From: Chromera velia
Taxonomy: Eukaryota; Sar; Chromeraceae
DNA length: 31,992 nt
Assembly (NCBI GenBank): GCA_018398765.1
Contig: JAHBMJ010001352.1
Coordinates: forward strand, 1 to 31,992
Reading direction: 5' to 3'
Under the pieces are notes generated by a model that saw nothing but the letters and a program-made list of their open reading frames with translations, was not told the DNA's origin and ran no database searches. Below are positions 1 to 10,778 of the stretch, piece by piece (within the stretch, counting starts at the first letter, position 1; each line of letters starts with the position of its first letter). The translations under genes were made by a program, and so were the position numbers.

Positions 1-255
1 TCCTTCCCTTCCTTCCCTTCCTTCCCTTCCTTCCCTTCCTTCCCTTCCTTCCCTTCCTTCCCTTCCTTCCCTTCCTTCCCTTCCTTCCCTTCCTTCCCTT
101 CCTTCCCTTCCTTCCCTTCCTTCCCTTCCTTCCCTTTTCTTTTCTTTCTTTTCTTTCTTTTCCTTCTTTTCCTTCTTCTCCTTCTTTTCTTTCTTTTCCT
201 TCTTTTCTTTCTTTTCTTCCTTCCTTCCTTCCTTCCTTCCTTTCACTCCTTCCTT
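1..255. repeat. Polypyrimidine microsatellite, (CCTTCCCTT)n then mixed TTTTC/CTT units
   Basis: A nine-base CCTTCCCTT unit repeats almost without change over about the first 134 bases and then degrades into TTTTC, TTTCC and CCTT units up to about 255. The + strand is nearly pure pyrimidine. It lies just upstream of the acceptor of the first visible cotransporter exon (TGCAG ending at 286), so it is intron sequence of that gene and may serve as an extended polypyrimidine tract. Long mirror-type purine/pyrimidine tracts like this can form triplex DNA; that is known of such tracts and not shown here. Confidence 0.95.
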
Positions 256-286
256 CTTTCTTTGTGATGACTGACTGTGGGTGCAG

Positions 287-457
287 GTACATTCTGATTC
301 TCATCGGTGCCGGGTGCACCGTGCTCGTCCAGTCGTCATCGATCTTCACGTCCTCCCTGACTCCCCTGATTGCGATGGGCCTCGTCGGACTCGACAAGGC
401 CCTCGCGCTGACGATCGGGTCGAACATCGGAACGACGATCACAGGTCAGCAAGAAAG

Positions 458-533
<76 letters not shown>

Positions 534-1693
534 TATGACTCTCCATCGAGCACCTTCTCTTTGAGTTTGTTCCTTTCCTCAATTTGATAGTTTGTATGTC
601 TCTCTCTCGCTCGCTCTATGTGTTTCTCAACTGCAATCTGTGTGTCTGTCTCTCCCCCTTTCTGTTTCTGCAGGAATCCTCGCTGCCCTCGCGAGTTCGA
701 ACGTGGGAACAGCCCTGACTCTCGCACTTGCACACACCTTCTTCAATATCACTGGTTCGTCTCTTTGTCACTCCTGCCTGCATGAATTGTGTTGCCCCCT
801 CCTCTGTGAACGTGTATGTGTCTGTCTGTCTGTTGGTCAATATAGTTTGTCATTCTGTCTCTCTGGCTTTCCGTCTGCCTCACAAGACAGCCTTCGTCAG
901 AATGCGCGAAAGCACAGATCTCTATTTCTTTCTTTTAACATTTCTTCGATTGATGTCCATCTCCGGAAACAAGGGAGGGAACGAACTCTGGCTGGCGAGT
1001 TTGAATGAAAATGAGAGAGAGTAAGTGCACGACAGGATAGCTAGGCGCTGCACGTAGACACTCACTGTTCCTCCATTGCACACCTGCCTGCCTGCCTGCC
1101 TGCCCGCAGGTATCGTTATCTGGTGGCCAATTCCCTTTCTTCGCCGCGTCCCCCTCACAATGGCCAAATGGCTCGGCGTGTTTGCCGAAAATCAACGCTG
1201 GTTCCCCCTGGCTTACGCGATCGGTGGCTTCATCGTCTTCCCGGGCCTCGTTGTTGGCCTGGCCTCCCTGGGTCCGACCATTTTTCTGGCCATCTTCATC
1301 CCCCTCCTCTGCGTCGCCATCATCCTCCCGATCGTCTTCTTCTTCCTCTGTAGAAGGTGGAGACAGAAGGGACTCCTGAAGGAGCAGCTCAAGAAGTCAC
1401 CCTCCGTCGGGGGCACTTCCATTCACCAGCCTGGCACCGCAGGCACTGACACGAAAAGAGCACCGCCGTTCCTGGAAGCAGAGACCACGCCCCCTTCTCA
1501 GGAGGCTGCCCCTGTTGAGAGAAGACGTACGGGAGAGCTCCGTGTCTCCCTTGGAGGGTCTTCGATCTCCTCTGAGTCGCAACCGAATCATCTGCCCAAC
1601 AACAGCAGCCTCACCCGGCCCCACAGCCAGGACTCGGTCACGGAGACGCCTGTCGTCCCCGTCAGAATGGGGGAAGGGGGGATTTCGTCGTAG
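287..1693 (+). CDS. Sodium-dependent phosphate cotransporter, SLC34/NptA family (3' part, 3 exons)
   Basis: Exons 287-444, 674-754 and 1110-1693 join in phase and end at TAG; the 5' part lies before the window. The 273-residue fragment covers the second half of the Na/Pi-cotransporter fold. It has the QSSS motif (fragment residues 15-18) followed by GSNIGTT, ILAALASSNVGTA, an FFNITG segment and the IVIWWPIP...R..P..MAK stretch. These match the second inverted repeat of type II transporters, which co-transport Na+ and inorganic phosphate across the plasma or a vacuolar membrane. Two hydrophobic spans follow (IGGFIVFPGLVVGLASLG and a stretch ending PIVFFFLC), then a basic RRWRQK stop-transfer and a Ser/Pro/Thr-rich tail of about 110 residues, probably cytoplasmic. 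All three acceptors are GCAG; donors are GTCAGC and GTTCGT. Family assignment is strong; the exact membrane is not shown. Confidence 0.93.
461..533. repeat. (CA)n followed by (GA)n microsatellite in cotransporter intron
   Basis: About 32 bases of CA repeat run directly into about 41 bases of GA repeat, starting 17 bases after the 5' splice site at 445. The motif is the strand complement of the (TC)n(TG)n tracts that precede 3' splice sites elsewhere in the window (22485-22530, 26390-26438). Confidence 0.95.
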
Positions 1694-2389
1694 AAGGTGA
1701 CTGACACACGCTCTGTCAACGAGCCCAGCGCCTTATCAGGGCTAGGTCGAAAAAGGAGAGGAGAAAGAGAGAGAGAGAGAGAGCTCTTCGAACAGACCAA
1801 CAATGCACTCAATTATTCCTGAACACAGAGGTCGAAAGAAGGGGGGGCGGAGAGAGAGAGAGAGAGACTTCGTCCCTGAGGGCGCCTGAACATCAGGAAG
1901 AAGAAAGGGGAGGGGGCGGCAAACCTTTTTTGTCCATGATTGGTCGTTCCCGTGTGTCCTCTCCGTAATTGTGGGATTCACAGTCGACTCCCCGAACGAT
2001 CTGTCGAGGATCGAATGGAATTCACGCAAAGAGGAATATTGAGTGCATGGGCTCAGAGGAGGCAGGCTCCCTCCATGGTTCCTTTTTTCTCTTTTTTCAT
2101 GCGTGTCAATGCATGTCTCCTTTCTTTCAATGCAATGCGATTGTGACTCTGTCAGTCCACCCGCCCGCCCGTGTGCGCCTTCCTTCCTTCCGCTCTGCAA
2201 GTTGCCTCCTTCCTGGCTCTGGAGAGCGGAGGGCTTTTTTCGTCGTTGCATGTTTCTTTCTGCAAACTCGTGTTGATGCAAGCAAATGAGGTGGTTGTGT
2301 TTGCATGTTATAGTCCGCTGTGTTGACCTCATTGTCCGGTCTCTGTAAGTAGGTATTCATTCTTTCAGGGGAGTGCGTGCATGGGGTCT

Positions 2390-2437
2390 TCATTCATTCA
2401 CTCATTCATTCATTCATTCATTCATTCATTCATTCAT
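2390..2437. repeat. (CATT)n tetranucleotide microsatellite
   Basis: About eleven CATT units, with one CACT interruption near the start, in the non-coding DNA downstream of the cotransporter gene. Confidence 0.95.
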
Positions 2438-2829
2438 GTCGCCTGTCTGCCGATGGCGCTGTCACAATGTGGGCGCGTCCTTCGCTCGCTCGCATGCTGG
2501 GCCTTCTGACTTTCTTTCGGAAAAGTAATGATTCTGCCGGTCATAGAGGGGACAGAGCAAGACACAATAAAGAGGTTGGAGAGAGGTCGAAAATTGAATG
2601 AATGGGGGAAGACAGGCAGGGAGGACAGCCGAATACAAGCAAGCAAGTAAGCGGGAAAGATTGATCGATCCAGGAATAAAGAAGGAAGAATGAATGAATG
2701 AAAGATCCACCGCCTGCTGATTTAATTGGAGATGATGGCACCTTATCCCCCCCCCCGTTTGATCTTAGCTCGGCGTTTGAATGATCCATGGGAAGACAAA
2801 GAGATGAATTCACTTCATCTCGTTGCCTG

Positions 2830-2943
2830 CTTGAACGATCTGTCGAGCCTGCATGGGAAGGGAAGAGCTTGAACGATCCGTCGAGCCTGCATGGGAAGGG
2901 AAGAGCTTGAACGATCCGTCGAGCCTGCATGGGAAGGGAAGAA
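2830..2943. repeat. 38-bp tandem repeat, three copies
   Basis: Three head-to-tail copies of a 38-base unit begin at 2830, 2868 and 2906. The unit begins CTTGAACGATCCGTCGAGCC and ends GCATGGGAAGGGAAGAG. The first copy differs by one C/T change and the third diverges in its last bases. A shorter, more diverged copy lies at about 2775-2802. The period is not a multiple of three and no frame stays open as a repeat protein, so this is a non-coding minisatellite. Confidence 0.9.
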
Positions 2944-3955
2944 AGATCGTGAAGAGGAGCAAGAGGGGGGGGAGGAAGAAAGCGAACTTCATTGTCGTAA
3001 ACGTCTTTCCACCTTCCTCTTCCTCCGTTTGCCCTTTTTGTGCCCATGTACCTTTTTGCGTTCGCGTGCATCCAGGTGTAGTTTTGCTTTTGTGCGTGTG
3101 TGTGTGCGCGCGCGTGTGTGTGTGTGTGCGCGCGCGTGTGTATGTATGTATGCCTGCATGTCTGCAAGTTGAAGGTGCGCAGTCGATTCAATGAGGAGTT
3201 CATGCAAGTGTAGTCCAGAGGATGACATATCCTTCCTTCCTTCCTTTGCTCCATGCTCCGCCTGCTGTGCTGGTCTTGCTCCAGTCCACCCACCTGTGTG
3301 ACAGACAGCAGAGCCTTTTTTTGGTCCGTCCGTTTGGTCTGGTCTGTCTTTCCCTGCATGCTTTCTCTTTCTTTCTTTCTTGGATTGCGGGGTGCGTGCC
3401 TAGACATCCTTCCTTCCTTCCTTCCGCTCTTTGTCTGGCCTTCTGACTTCAGAGAGCGGCTTTTTTTGTTGTTTGTTCCTGTAGATGGATACTGATTTAA
3501 ACTAAGTGCATGCTTGTGGTTGCGCGTGTCTGCTCTGCTCTGCTACCTGTGTTGTGCGGTCTCTGTCGGCTTGAATAAATTCTTTTGGGTGGCTTGAGGT
3601 GTGCTGCAGGTGAAGCCAAAGCGGGAGGGCATTCTTTCTTTCTGTTTGCTGGTTGCCGATGGAATGGATCTGTTTGAGTCTGACTATGGGAGCGTCGTTC
3701 GCTTGTGTACTGAGGCTCTGCTGACTTTAATTACTTGCATGTTTGTTTTCATTGCACTGCAGACAATCGAATGCTTTGCCTCTTGGTAGTTCATAAGCAT
3801 GGCAGTTCATGTGTCCACTCATCCGCGGGTCAATCAGTCTTCTCTGTAAAATGAAAACGGCCTACATTGCAAAGAAAGTTTTTGATGAGACCGACGCTGG
3901 CGAGACATCGAAGAAAAAACGGAAGACGGGCAGATGACATTTGCGGTCTCTTTAA

Positions 3956-3956
<1 letters not shown>

Positions 3957-3988
<32 letters not shown>
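3957..3988. repeat. (GTCT)n microsatellite
   Basis: Eight or so GTCT units in intergenic DNA. The same tetranucleotide recurs at about 15598-15624 (as GACA) and near 23770-23795. Confidence 0.9.
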
Positions 3989-3989
<1 letters not shown>

Positions 3990-4803
3990 GTCCATCTGCC
4001 GAGTAGTCCTTCATTCTTTCGCTTGAGAGCGGAAACCTCCTCGCCCGATGGCTCGATCGAAGAAAGAGGGAAGAGCCTCAACTGACAGCAGCGGGTCTAG
4101 CTCCTTTTTGCGTGAAGGTGCCAGGGTGCGTCATTCGCTTGCCTACCGCTAAATTGAATAGGAGCGATTGGCCAGGGGGACCGGGAGAGATTGAACACAG
4201 TTTTTTTGTCTTGTCCTGTGAGGGTTCTTATGTGTTCTTGTTCTTCGTTTCATGCGTCGTGACTCGATCATGCCACGCAGCTCGATTCTTCCTCTAGACA
4301 GACGTATGCAGGTCTCTCTCACGAGACAGACCTGCAACAGGAGAAGGCAGCATCAGAGTGACAAAGGGGTTAAGGAGAGAAGAGAACAGCTCACGTTGAA
4401 TAGTCGCACACAAGAGAGATGGTTGAACACTGGCGATGTGTGCACGCAAAACGCACTTACATGCGGTGTATGCAGACAAGTCGACTGACAGATATTGCTG
4501 TCGGTTTCCGGTGACGCCGACGCAAAAGAGATGACTAACTTGCTGTCGAGAGACGTTTGCATCGAACAGGTCGACTGAAAGAACTTTCAAGTTGTGAATT
4601 GAAATCCAAACAAACAGTACAACGGAACTCTTTGCCATCAGAACCTAGGGGTAATTTTTTTTTAAAAAAAAATGTTATTTTCGCTTTTTTGTTTTTTGTT
4701 TTTTTTCTGTTGTCAAACTAAAAAATATGTTGTTTTAGTGTTGTTGATGTGTTATACAAATCAAAAAGTGGTGTTTAAGTGTTATTATACTATTGTTTCT
4801 TTG

Positions 4804-5035
4804 TATAAGGAATTCACATGTCAGAACAGAGTTCGGGGAGGAGAGAGTGAGCGAATGCGCCTCTCCTTGAATAAATCAATGTGGATCAATCAGTTTCTCC
4901 TATACGGTGCATGCACAGTTTGTAGTGTTGCAGATTTACATGCATAGCTTGTAGCGCGCTGAGCCCAGGCCGAAGTCCCTGGGACCGCGGCCGTGAAAGG
5001 CCGGCGTTAATCGACCCCGGACGCAATCTCCAACA
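4804..5035 (-). repeat. 3' LTR of the copia element
   Basis: 232-bp long terminal repeat, left copy on the + strand and 3' LTR in element orientation. It matches 10547-10778 with six differences. At five of the six this copy has A or T where the other has G or C. Confidence 0.93.
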
Positions 5036-5090
5036 ATCACCCCCTGACTCGAACATTCACTGGAGAGTCACCTCTTTTCTTAGCTTTCGA

Positions 5091-7448
5091 TCAACATGTC
5101 TTTGCGAAATCTACCATTCCTCTCTTCACATGCCCTTCCTTCTTCGCTTCAACCTGAGGTGCTTGACTCCCTCTCTCCTTTTCTAACTTGTACTTTGTGT
5201 GTCTGTCTGCCCGCTGCCGATCAGTAGAAACCCAAAGCACCCGCGCCTTCAACGCTCTCAGCTCCTGCTGCATATATTTCAACAATCCATCCATCCGAGG
5301 CTCTCGCTTCGAATATCCACTCTCCAATTGCTTCATAAGAGGAGCGCTGTCTATATAAATCTCTACCTCCAGCGGCTTCATCCACAACGCCTCTGCAAGA
5401 CGCTTCCATTGAAAAGATTGTTTCACACCATCTACAAGCGCACAAAGCTCTGCAGAGGTCAAAGAAATCAGCTTCCTTTTGATTCGTTTGCTCTTCCATG
5501 CCACCAGATTCGTTCTTCTCATTCCCTCAATCTTTTCCTTCTTGTCAACCAAGTAAGCCTCAAAGCCCCCTCTTCCTTCACAACGGGAAAGAGAATACGC
5601 AGCATCCACAAATAAAACAAGCTTTGGATCAATCATGCCCTCAAAGCGCAAACTGTCGTTCTTTTCACGAGCTCTGATGAGGGCAAGCAAAGCAGCAACA
5701 AGCTTTGAACCAGTCGGGCGGGAACTGTAACAAGACAACTCACTGAAAACAAAAGGAAGATCGGCAGACGTCCGACACACCCAACCAAGCACACCCATCA
5801 CTTTCATCATCACCGCAACCAGGTCTTCTTCTTTCTCTTCTTCCCTCTCTTCATTCAGCATCTCAGGGGAAAGAGACTTGCGAGGCAAATCGTTTGTCTG
5901 AACAGGAATGGACTTCAAGTATGCCTCCTGGCTGATCTCAAACCCGCTTTCATTCTTTCTCACCTCCAAACCCGTGTAGCCCATTTCACCCCCTGCAGAG
6001 AGAATTTCTGGCTTATCCATTTTCAAACGTTGTCTCAAAGGTTCAAAATCACGAGCAGAGTCGGCAGAGAAAATGAGTAAATCATCAACGTGAACAGCCA
6101 TCACTGCTTTCACCTTCTTCTCTTCATCCTTCAACACAAAGATGCTCTCAACGATTTCCTCCCATCCTTCTTCTGCTGCAATCTGTTTGAAATGCTTTCC
6201 ATACAGACGAGGGGCATCTTTCAATCCATACATGGCTCTCTCTAACTGACTGATAACTCCAGGTGCGAATCTTTCTGGGGAACCCGTCGGGACGCGTCCT
6301 GGCAGCTGCACAAACACCTCATAATGAATAGATGCAGTCAGGAACGCAGTGCGCACATCTGACTTACCGATCGTCTACCTCTGACTGGATGCAAACGTAA
6401 AACAAACCAAAAGAGCCCACCAAGCAGCTGTCCCACTGTACATCTCAACGTTCTTTTGATCATCTTGAAATCCTTTACACACAAGACGGGCTTTCGGCTT
6501 TCTCTCTTTCCTTTTCATCTTCCATATGAGCACCCATCTGGTTTTCATTGCTCTTCTCTTCTGTGGTATTCTTCCTCCGTTTATTTTTAACACTTTATTC
6601 TCCTCAAAGCTTTTCAATTCCCCTTGTATCGCTTCATCAAAGAGGCCTTTCTCTACCTCCTCTTCCTTTGCATCAATGTGCCCCTTCCTTGGGTTCACAT
6701 GCTTCATCATCTGGTCGACCACTTTTTTATCCACCATAAGTCTCTGTGGTGCCTTCTTGAATCCATTTCCTTCTCTCCTCACTTTCTTCCTTTCACCCTC
6801 CTTACTATCGTTCTGTGCTCTCTGCACCCTCTTCCCTTCCTGTGCCCCCTGCACTTTTTTATCATCCTGTGCTTCCTGCACTCCCTCCGTTTCTCTGCTG
6901 CCTTGCTGCTCTCCTTCACGTGCAAGAAAGCTAGCAAAGGCTGCGGCCCCCCCAGACTCCCCAAGCAAGTTGAGGCCAAACAACGAATCGTCATCTGGAA
7001 TGTCTGGCAGGACGACTTCTCCTTCTCCCTTTTTCTCTGCTGGCTGCGCTGCCTGAACAGGTTCGCGACCCTGCCCTGACTGCTTTTCCTTTTCCTCTCC
7101 ACCCCCCACCCCCTGCTGCTGACTTCGCAACTCCAGATGGCCTGCCTGAAGTTGAGAGCCTGCTGCAAATGGAGGAGGGAAAGGGACAGGTGCATAAACA
7201 GAAGACACAGACTCTTCCACAACACAATCCAGCTGCCTGACGGCCGCTGACGGAACAGAGTCGGGAAAGATTGCCTGCGACTTGGAGGAAGAGACAACAG
7301 CTTCAGGGTCCGCACCCCCTGCAGCAAGAACATCGACCTCTCTGTCTTCATCGACATCGAAATCGGAAAAACGATCAACATCGTCAGCAAGTGCAGCTGC
7401 TAACTCAGACACTCCATTCAAAAAGTCAGAAGACACATTCAAACCATA
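5091..7448 (-). pseudogene. copia linker, reverse transcriptase (RVT_2) and RNase H segment
   Basis: The N-terminal part (about 6650-7448) is an acidic and Gln/Lys-rich linker with VQ.AQ repeats, usual between copia integrase and RT. RT starts near 6560 with LKSFEENKV and MKTRWVLIWKMK, continues to KARLVCKGF, is cut by TAG at 6375, and resumes TIGKSDVRTAFL. MYGLKDAPRLYGK follows near 6210-6235. The catalytic box is HVDD (about 6081-6092) where most copia RTs have YVDD. RNase H follows with LFVDAAYS, SAELCALVDG and IYIDSAPL, placing its acidic residues between about 5320 and 5640. The last about 60 codons are basic and low in complexity. Apart from the one stop, the RT and RNase H motifs are intact. 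Confidence 0.9.
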
Positions 7449-7451
7449 TCA

Positions 7452-8429
7452 TTTAATCAAAGACACAGCACTCGGATACATACGCAAAGGTCTCCATCCC
7501 TTCCCACTGTCTGTCTTCACAAGAACACACACGACAGAGTCGCTTTCGACTCCAGCAAAGAACCCTTCCTTTCCCCTGACAGGCACAGCAGAAGAGGGAA
7601 TCAGACGAAGGTCAGTCACCAGAACACGATCACCGACAGAGATGGGGGAAATGGGACAAGCAGCCTCAACACTAAACACAGATGCATTGGGCGACTTACC
7701 CATCGCAGATGAAACACATTCATTTAAAGAATCAATCACACCACTTAACAACCACTTCACACAATATTTCGGCAAATTCAAATCCGCAAGCAACTTCTAG
7801 AGCAATCTTTTCACTGTACGATTCATTTTCTCTACTTGCACTTGAGACTAGGGAGTGTAGATGCTTCCTTTCTTATGAAAGATAGACTCCTGATCACACA
7901 TATGCTCGTACTGTCCCTTCTTTTGACCCACAAATTCTCTTCCGTTGTCAGTGCAAACCGTTGCAGGCTTTCCTTTCACTTTCAGCTTCTCATCCAGTCT
8001 CTCCCATCTTCTTACCCACGCAGTCAGATGTCTTACTGCCTTCCCTTTCGAAGGCAGAACCATGCTAGAAACAAAACGAGTTGCAGCATCGACAATCAAA
8101 GACACAGGGGTACCACCAGGTAAAAACATGACATCCTGATAAATGACTTCATTAAATTCCTTTGCTTGCATGCATTCCTGGCTCTTCTGAGGAATACGAT
8201 GCATCACAGCATTCATATGCTTGCACTGTCTGCACACATGCCTCACTTGATCACACGCCTCTCTGCTCACACGCGATATAATGCCTTTCTCTTTCATTGT
8301 TTCATACAGTCGCACACTAGTCGCATGCCCAAATCTCTTATGCCATATCAAAACCTCCCTCGCACTCATCTGACCTTCAGAAGGGAAGCTCACCCTCCGC
8401 GATCGATGCGCACCTAACCGAATTGGCGG
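7452..8429 (-). pseudogene. copia integrase segment (GAG-pre-integrase plus rve core)
   Basis: The pre-integrase zinc-binding motif is visible as WHKRFGH then CRQCKH (about 8210-8345). In the catalytic core, Asp in IYQDVMF is near 8133-8135, Asp in CTDNGREF near 7947-7949, and the Glu in QVEKMNR near 7830-7832, giving the D-D-E triad with about 38 residues between the last two. TAG codons at 7848-7850 and 7797-7799 flank the Glu segment; the first sits where TPQ is normal. The rest (about 7452-7796) reads through DLNLPKYCVKWL into a C-terminal domain with GDRVLV and ends at TGA 7449-7451. Confidence 0.9.
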
Positions 8430-8432
8430 TCA

Positions 8433-9089
8433 CTCCTGCGGGGCCCCCTTCTGACCTCTGTGCTGGAAAAACGCCCACTCACGTGTAAGAGGTCTATCCT
8501 TTCTATTTATGTTCAAACACACACAAAGGGGGCCATGCTTCACTGCCGGACTCTTTAACTGCACCTCTCCATGTACACTCAAAACTAGAACGCCTTCCTC
8601 CTCTTTTATACGCGTACAAAAACTGCCACCCCCTTTTTCAGGGAGCTCCACCCAGAATGGCTCATGCACTTTCTGTAAGCGGAGACCATACATACTCATA
8701 AGAGAGACTGGCACAGACCGAGAGAAAGCTCCATCCAAACGTGCCATCTTCCTACCTCTATCCACACATTCGACTCCAGGGAGATCCACAGTCACGTCGC
8801 TCTCTGCTCGTGCGACGTCTCCTTCAACCCCTACAAACTCACTGTCCGTCTCCCTTACCTCAACCACACAGGCCTCGATGTCTCTGTTAAAGAAATGCCG
8901 GCTGCATCCAGAATCAACCACCGGCTTCTTCACCACCCATTTTATCCCACCCCCTCTCGCTCCACCTGCAAGCCCCATAGCATGTGGTCGCAGTTTTGTC
9001 ATATCCTGCCCGGGACGGCTCTCCCCCTCTTCTTCAGCAAGCAACACAAAGCGATTGAAAACCCGTACGCCGGGGGAATGCGCTGCACT
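8433..9089 (-). pseudogene. copia aspartic protease segment
   Basis: The segment lies between in-frame TAG 9090-9092 and TGA 8430-8432. The active-site motif VVDSGCSRHFFN (Asp codon near 8913-8915) matches the copia retropepsin signature DSG(A/C)S.H. The downstream LPGVECV and a Val-rich region fit the family's flap and core, although with low similarity. The following part (about 8435-8650) is the usual linker to the pre-integrase domain. Confidence 0.82.
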
Positions 9090-9107
9090 CTACACCCCCG
9101 AGTGTGG

Positions 9108-10502
9108 TCATCTCCCTTCCTGTCCCTTAGAGGAGGACGAGGAAGACTGCTGCTGCTGGCTTCTGTTGGGATCTTGGCTGGGGGGAGGGGGAACCCAAGG
9201 GCGAGGCTCGATTCTGGGCTGCCCCGCACGTTTGCGCGCACAGTTCTTCTCGAAGTGGCTCGTGTCCTGGCACCACCAGCACCTCTTTGGTCCCCATGGC
9301 TGCTGCTACTGTTGAGGGGGAGACTGTTGGGAGGAGCGCTGACCATTCTGTCTGTTCCCCTGATTTCTGAATCCACCAGATCCCCAACCCCGTCTCTACT
9401 GGCCTCCGAAAGCTCTTTCTCTGCCCCCACTCTGCCTCTGTCTCGCTTTGATCTCTGCATCTCGATCAAAGGACGCAAACCACTCGAGCTCCTTCTTCAA
9501 AGTGGCATAGTCAATCTGTCTAAGATCCAGCTGCCCCCCCAATCCAGAAAGTTTCGATCTGAGGGAGTTGACGAGCTTCATACGCTGGTCGTCCGTGAGG
9601 GCGTTGACGATCATGATGACCTTGGCGGGATCTGCGATCTCCTACTCTGCGTCGTCGGAATTGAGGAGGAGATCCTCGAGTCTCTAGTCGATCTTCGCAA
9701 ACGACAGCACCACACCGCTTGGGATGACGATACGACCGTTCCGATCACGGTGGTCGAGGAGCCATGGGAAGACCTGCACACGCTCCTGCACAGCTAGCTG
9801 TATCGCCAGCAGGGTCGAGGAATACTCCTGCTTCATCTTCTCTACAATATTCTCAGGGTTCACCCGCTTCCGTCTCCATCTCCTCACATCTCTCCTGAAG
9901 GCCCGAGCATCACTTCCTGCCTTGTTCAGCGCGACGATGATGTTGGATCTCCACTCCTTTGTCGACTGGAAGTGCTTCCTCTGTAGCTGCACATTGGAGA
10001 ACTCCCCCCACTGCGACACAAAGTCGACAATCTCCTTCTTTCCAGCGAACTTCGGGCAGGCGGTCAGGTCCACTTTTTTCGACTGTTTCGACGATCTCTT
10101 CTTCCTGCATGCGGAACCCACTCTCTGAGCTGCAGAGTGGCGGGAAGACGCATCGGAAGATCCACTCACATCAGACGAGTTAGAGTGGGAGGGAGACGGG
10201 TCCTTATCCGAGAAGAAAGCTACGGCATCGAAGGGCTTTCGGACTTTCTGAGCCTGAACGACTCCAGGTGCAAATAGAGAAACAGGGGAAATTCTTTCTT
10301 TCTTTTCTGCCACTGCAGCACTGGTTCGACTGGGTAGAATCCATCTGTCTAACGAGTCTTCTACTCTCTCCTCCCGCTGGCCTGGAGGCGCAGCATCTCT
10401 TCGATCAAACTCTGTACTGAGTCTGGATACTTCAGCGCTGATCGGTTCAAGAGCATCATTGAGTAAGCCCCTGAAAAAGCTTTTCATGTCTTCAAAGTTC
10501 AT
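9108..10502 (-). pseudogene. copia gag segment with CCHC zinc knuckle
   Basis: The ATG at 10500-10502 starts MNFEDMKSFF shortly after the 5' LTR. The N-terminal half is Ser-rich and basic (KKRSSKQSKK). The UBN2-like gag core follows, ending in VNALTDDQRMKLVNSLRSKL (about 9545-9610). A single CCHC knuckle, CWWCQDTSHFEKNC (C-x2-C-x4-H-x4-C, 9240-9281), confirms gag. TAGs at 9684, 9642, 9396 and 9306 and TGA at 9108 break the frame. The one at 9306 lies inside a glutamine run (QQ-stop-QQ), consistent with a CAG to TAG change. Confidence 0.88.
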
Positions 10503-10546
10503 TTTGACAACAAAGTGGTAACAAATCAGAGACTGACACACTGATC

Positions 10547-10778
10547 TATAAGGAATTCACGTGTCAGAACAGAGTTCGGGGAGGAGAGAGTGAGCGAATG
10601 CGCCTCTCCTTGAATAAGTCAATGTGGATCGATCAGTTTCTCCTACACGGTGCATACACAGTTTGTAGTGTTGCAGATTTGCATGCATAGCTTGTAGCGC
10701 GCTGAGCCCAGGCCGAAGTCCCTGGGACCGCGGCCGTGAAAGGCCGGCGTTAATCGACCCCGGACGCAATCTCCAACA
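10547..10778 (-). repeat. 5' LTR of the copia element
   Basis: 232-bp long terminal repeat, right copy on the + strand and 5' LTR in element orientation, ending next to the CTTTG target duplication (10779-10783). It contains a GC-rich dyad-bearing segment (about 10705-10765, GGGACCGCGGCCGTG...GGCCGGCG) conserved exactly in both copies. Confidence 0.93.

Larger units (their letters stand above)
1694..4636. other. Intergenic / 3' flanking region, no convincing gene
   Basis: About 2.9 kb after the cotransporter stop shows no ORF with a recognisable protein or consistent splice pattern. It contains GA-rich stretches near 1755-1870, the CATT repeat (2390-2437), the 38-bp tandem repeat (2830-2943), an alternating GT/GC tract (about 3090-3145), a GTCT repeat (about 3957-3988) and scattered CTTC tracts. 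Two segments (about 2160-2240 and 3410-3480) share a loose pattern of CCTTCC tract, CGCTCT, GAGAGCGG and poly-T, so part of the region may be an old duplication. The proximal part is probably the 3' UTR. Confidence 0.6.
5091..10502 (-). pseudogene. copia gag-pol polyprotein, one frame with 11 in-frame stops
   Basis: From an ATG at 10502 to TGA at 5091 a single frame (1803 codons plus stop) carries the whole gag-pol without any frameshift. It is broken by TAG at 9684, 9642, 9396, 9306, 9090, 7848, 7797 and 6375 and by TGA at 9108, 8430 and 7449 (lowest coordinate of each codon). No TAA occurs internally. Two breaks fall at positions where the family residue is known. The stop after YTP in integrase (7848) is where copia proteins have Gln (TPQ). 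The stop at 6375 before TIGKSDV is where they have Trp (GW..., upstream of DVKTAF). Both are single transitions from CAG and TGG. Domain segments are listed separately. The fixed frame argues for recent decay by point mutation. Confidence 0.92.
4804..10778 (-). mobile_element. Ty1/copia LTR retrotransposon, degenerate, complete from LTR to LTR
   Basis: Two 232-bp direct repeats (4804-5035 and 10547-10778) bound a minus-strand gag-pol in copia order: gag with zinc knuckle, protease, integrase, reverse transcriptase, RNase H. The 5-bp target duplication CTTTG is intact at 4799-4803 and 10779-10783. In element orientation the LTR begins TGTTGG and ends CTTATA. A purine-rich tract (CAGGGGGTGAT, about 5036-5046 on the complement) directly precedes the 3' LTR, as expected of a polypurine tract. 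No obvious tRNA-complementary primer site was seen after the 5' LTR. The two LTRs differ at six positions by eye, all transitions. The inner frame carries 11 stop codons, so this copy is not expected to be active alone. Confidence 0.95.

Noticed and set aside
2541-3407. A 288-codon minus-strand open frame with His/Thr runs
   Set aside because: Its content comes from GT/GC and CATT microsatellites and the 38-bp repeat; it shows no domain or plausible composition.
4802-5035. Copia LTR ending at a TG dinucleotide at 4802
   Set aside because: That border breaks the target duplication. Starting at 4804 gives a perfect CTTTG duplication on both sides and equal 232-bp LTRs.
6375-9686. Reassigned or read-through stop codons in the copia frame
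   Set aside because: TAG falls at both a Gln and a Trp position, so one reassigned meaning cannot explain it, and the cotransporter and RING genes end at TAG normally. Point decay is simpler.
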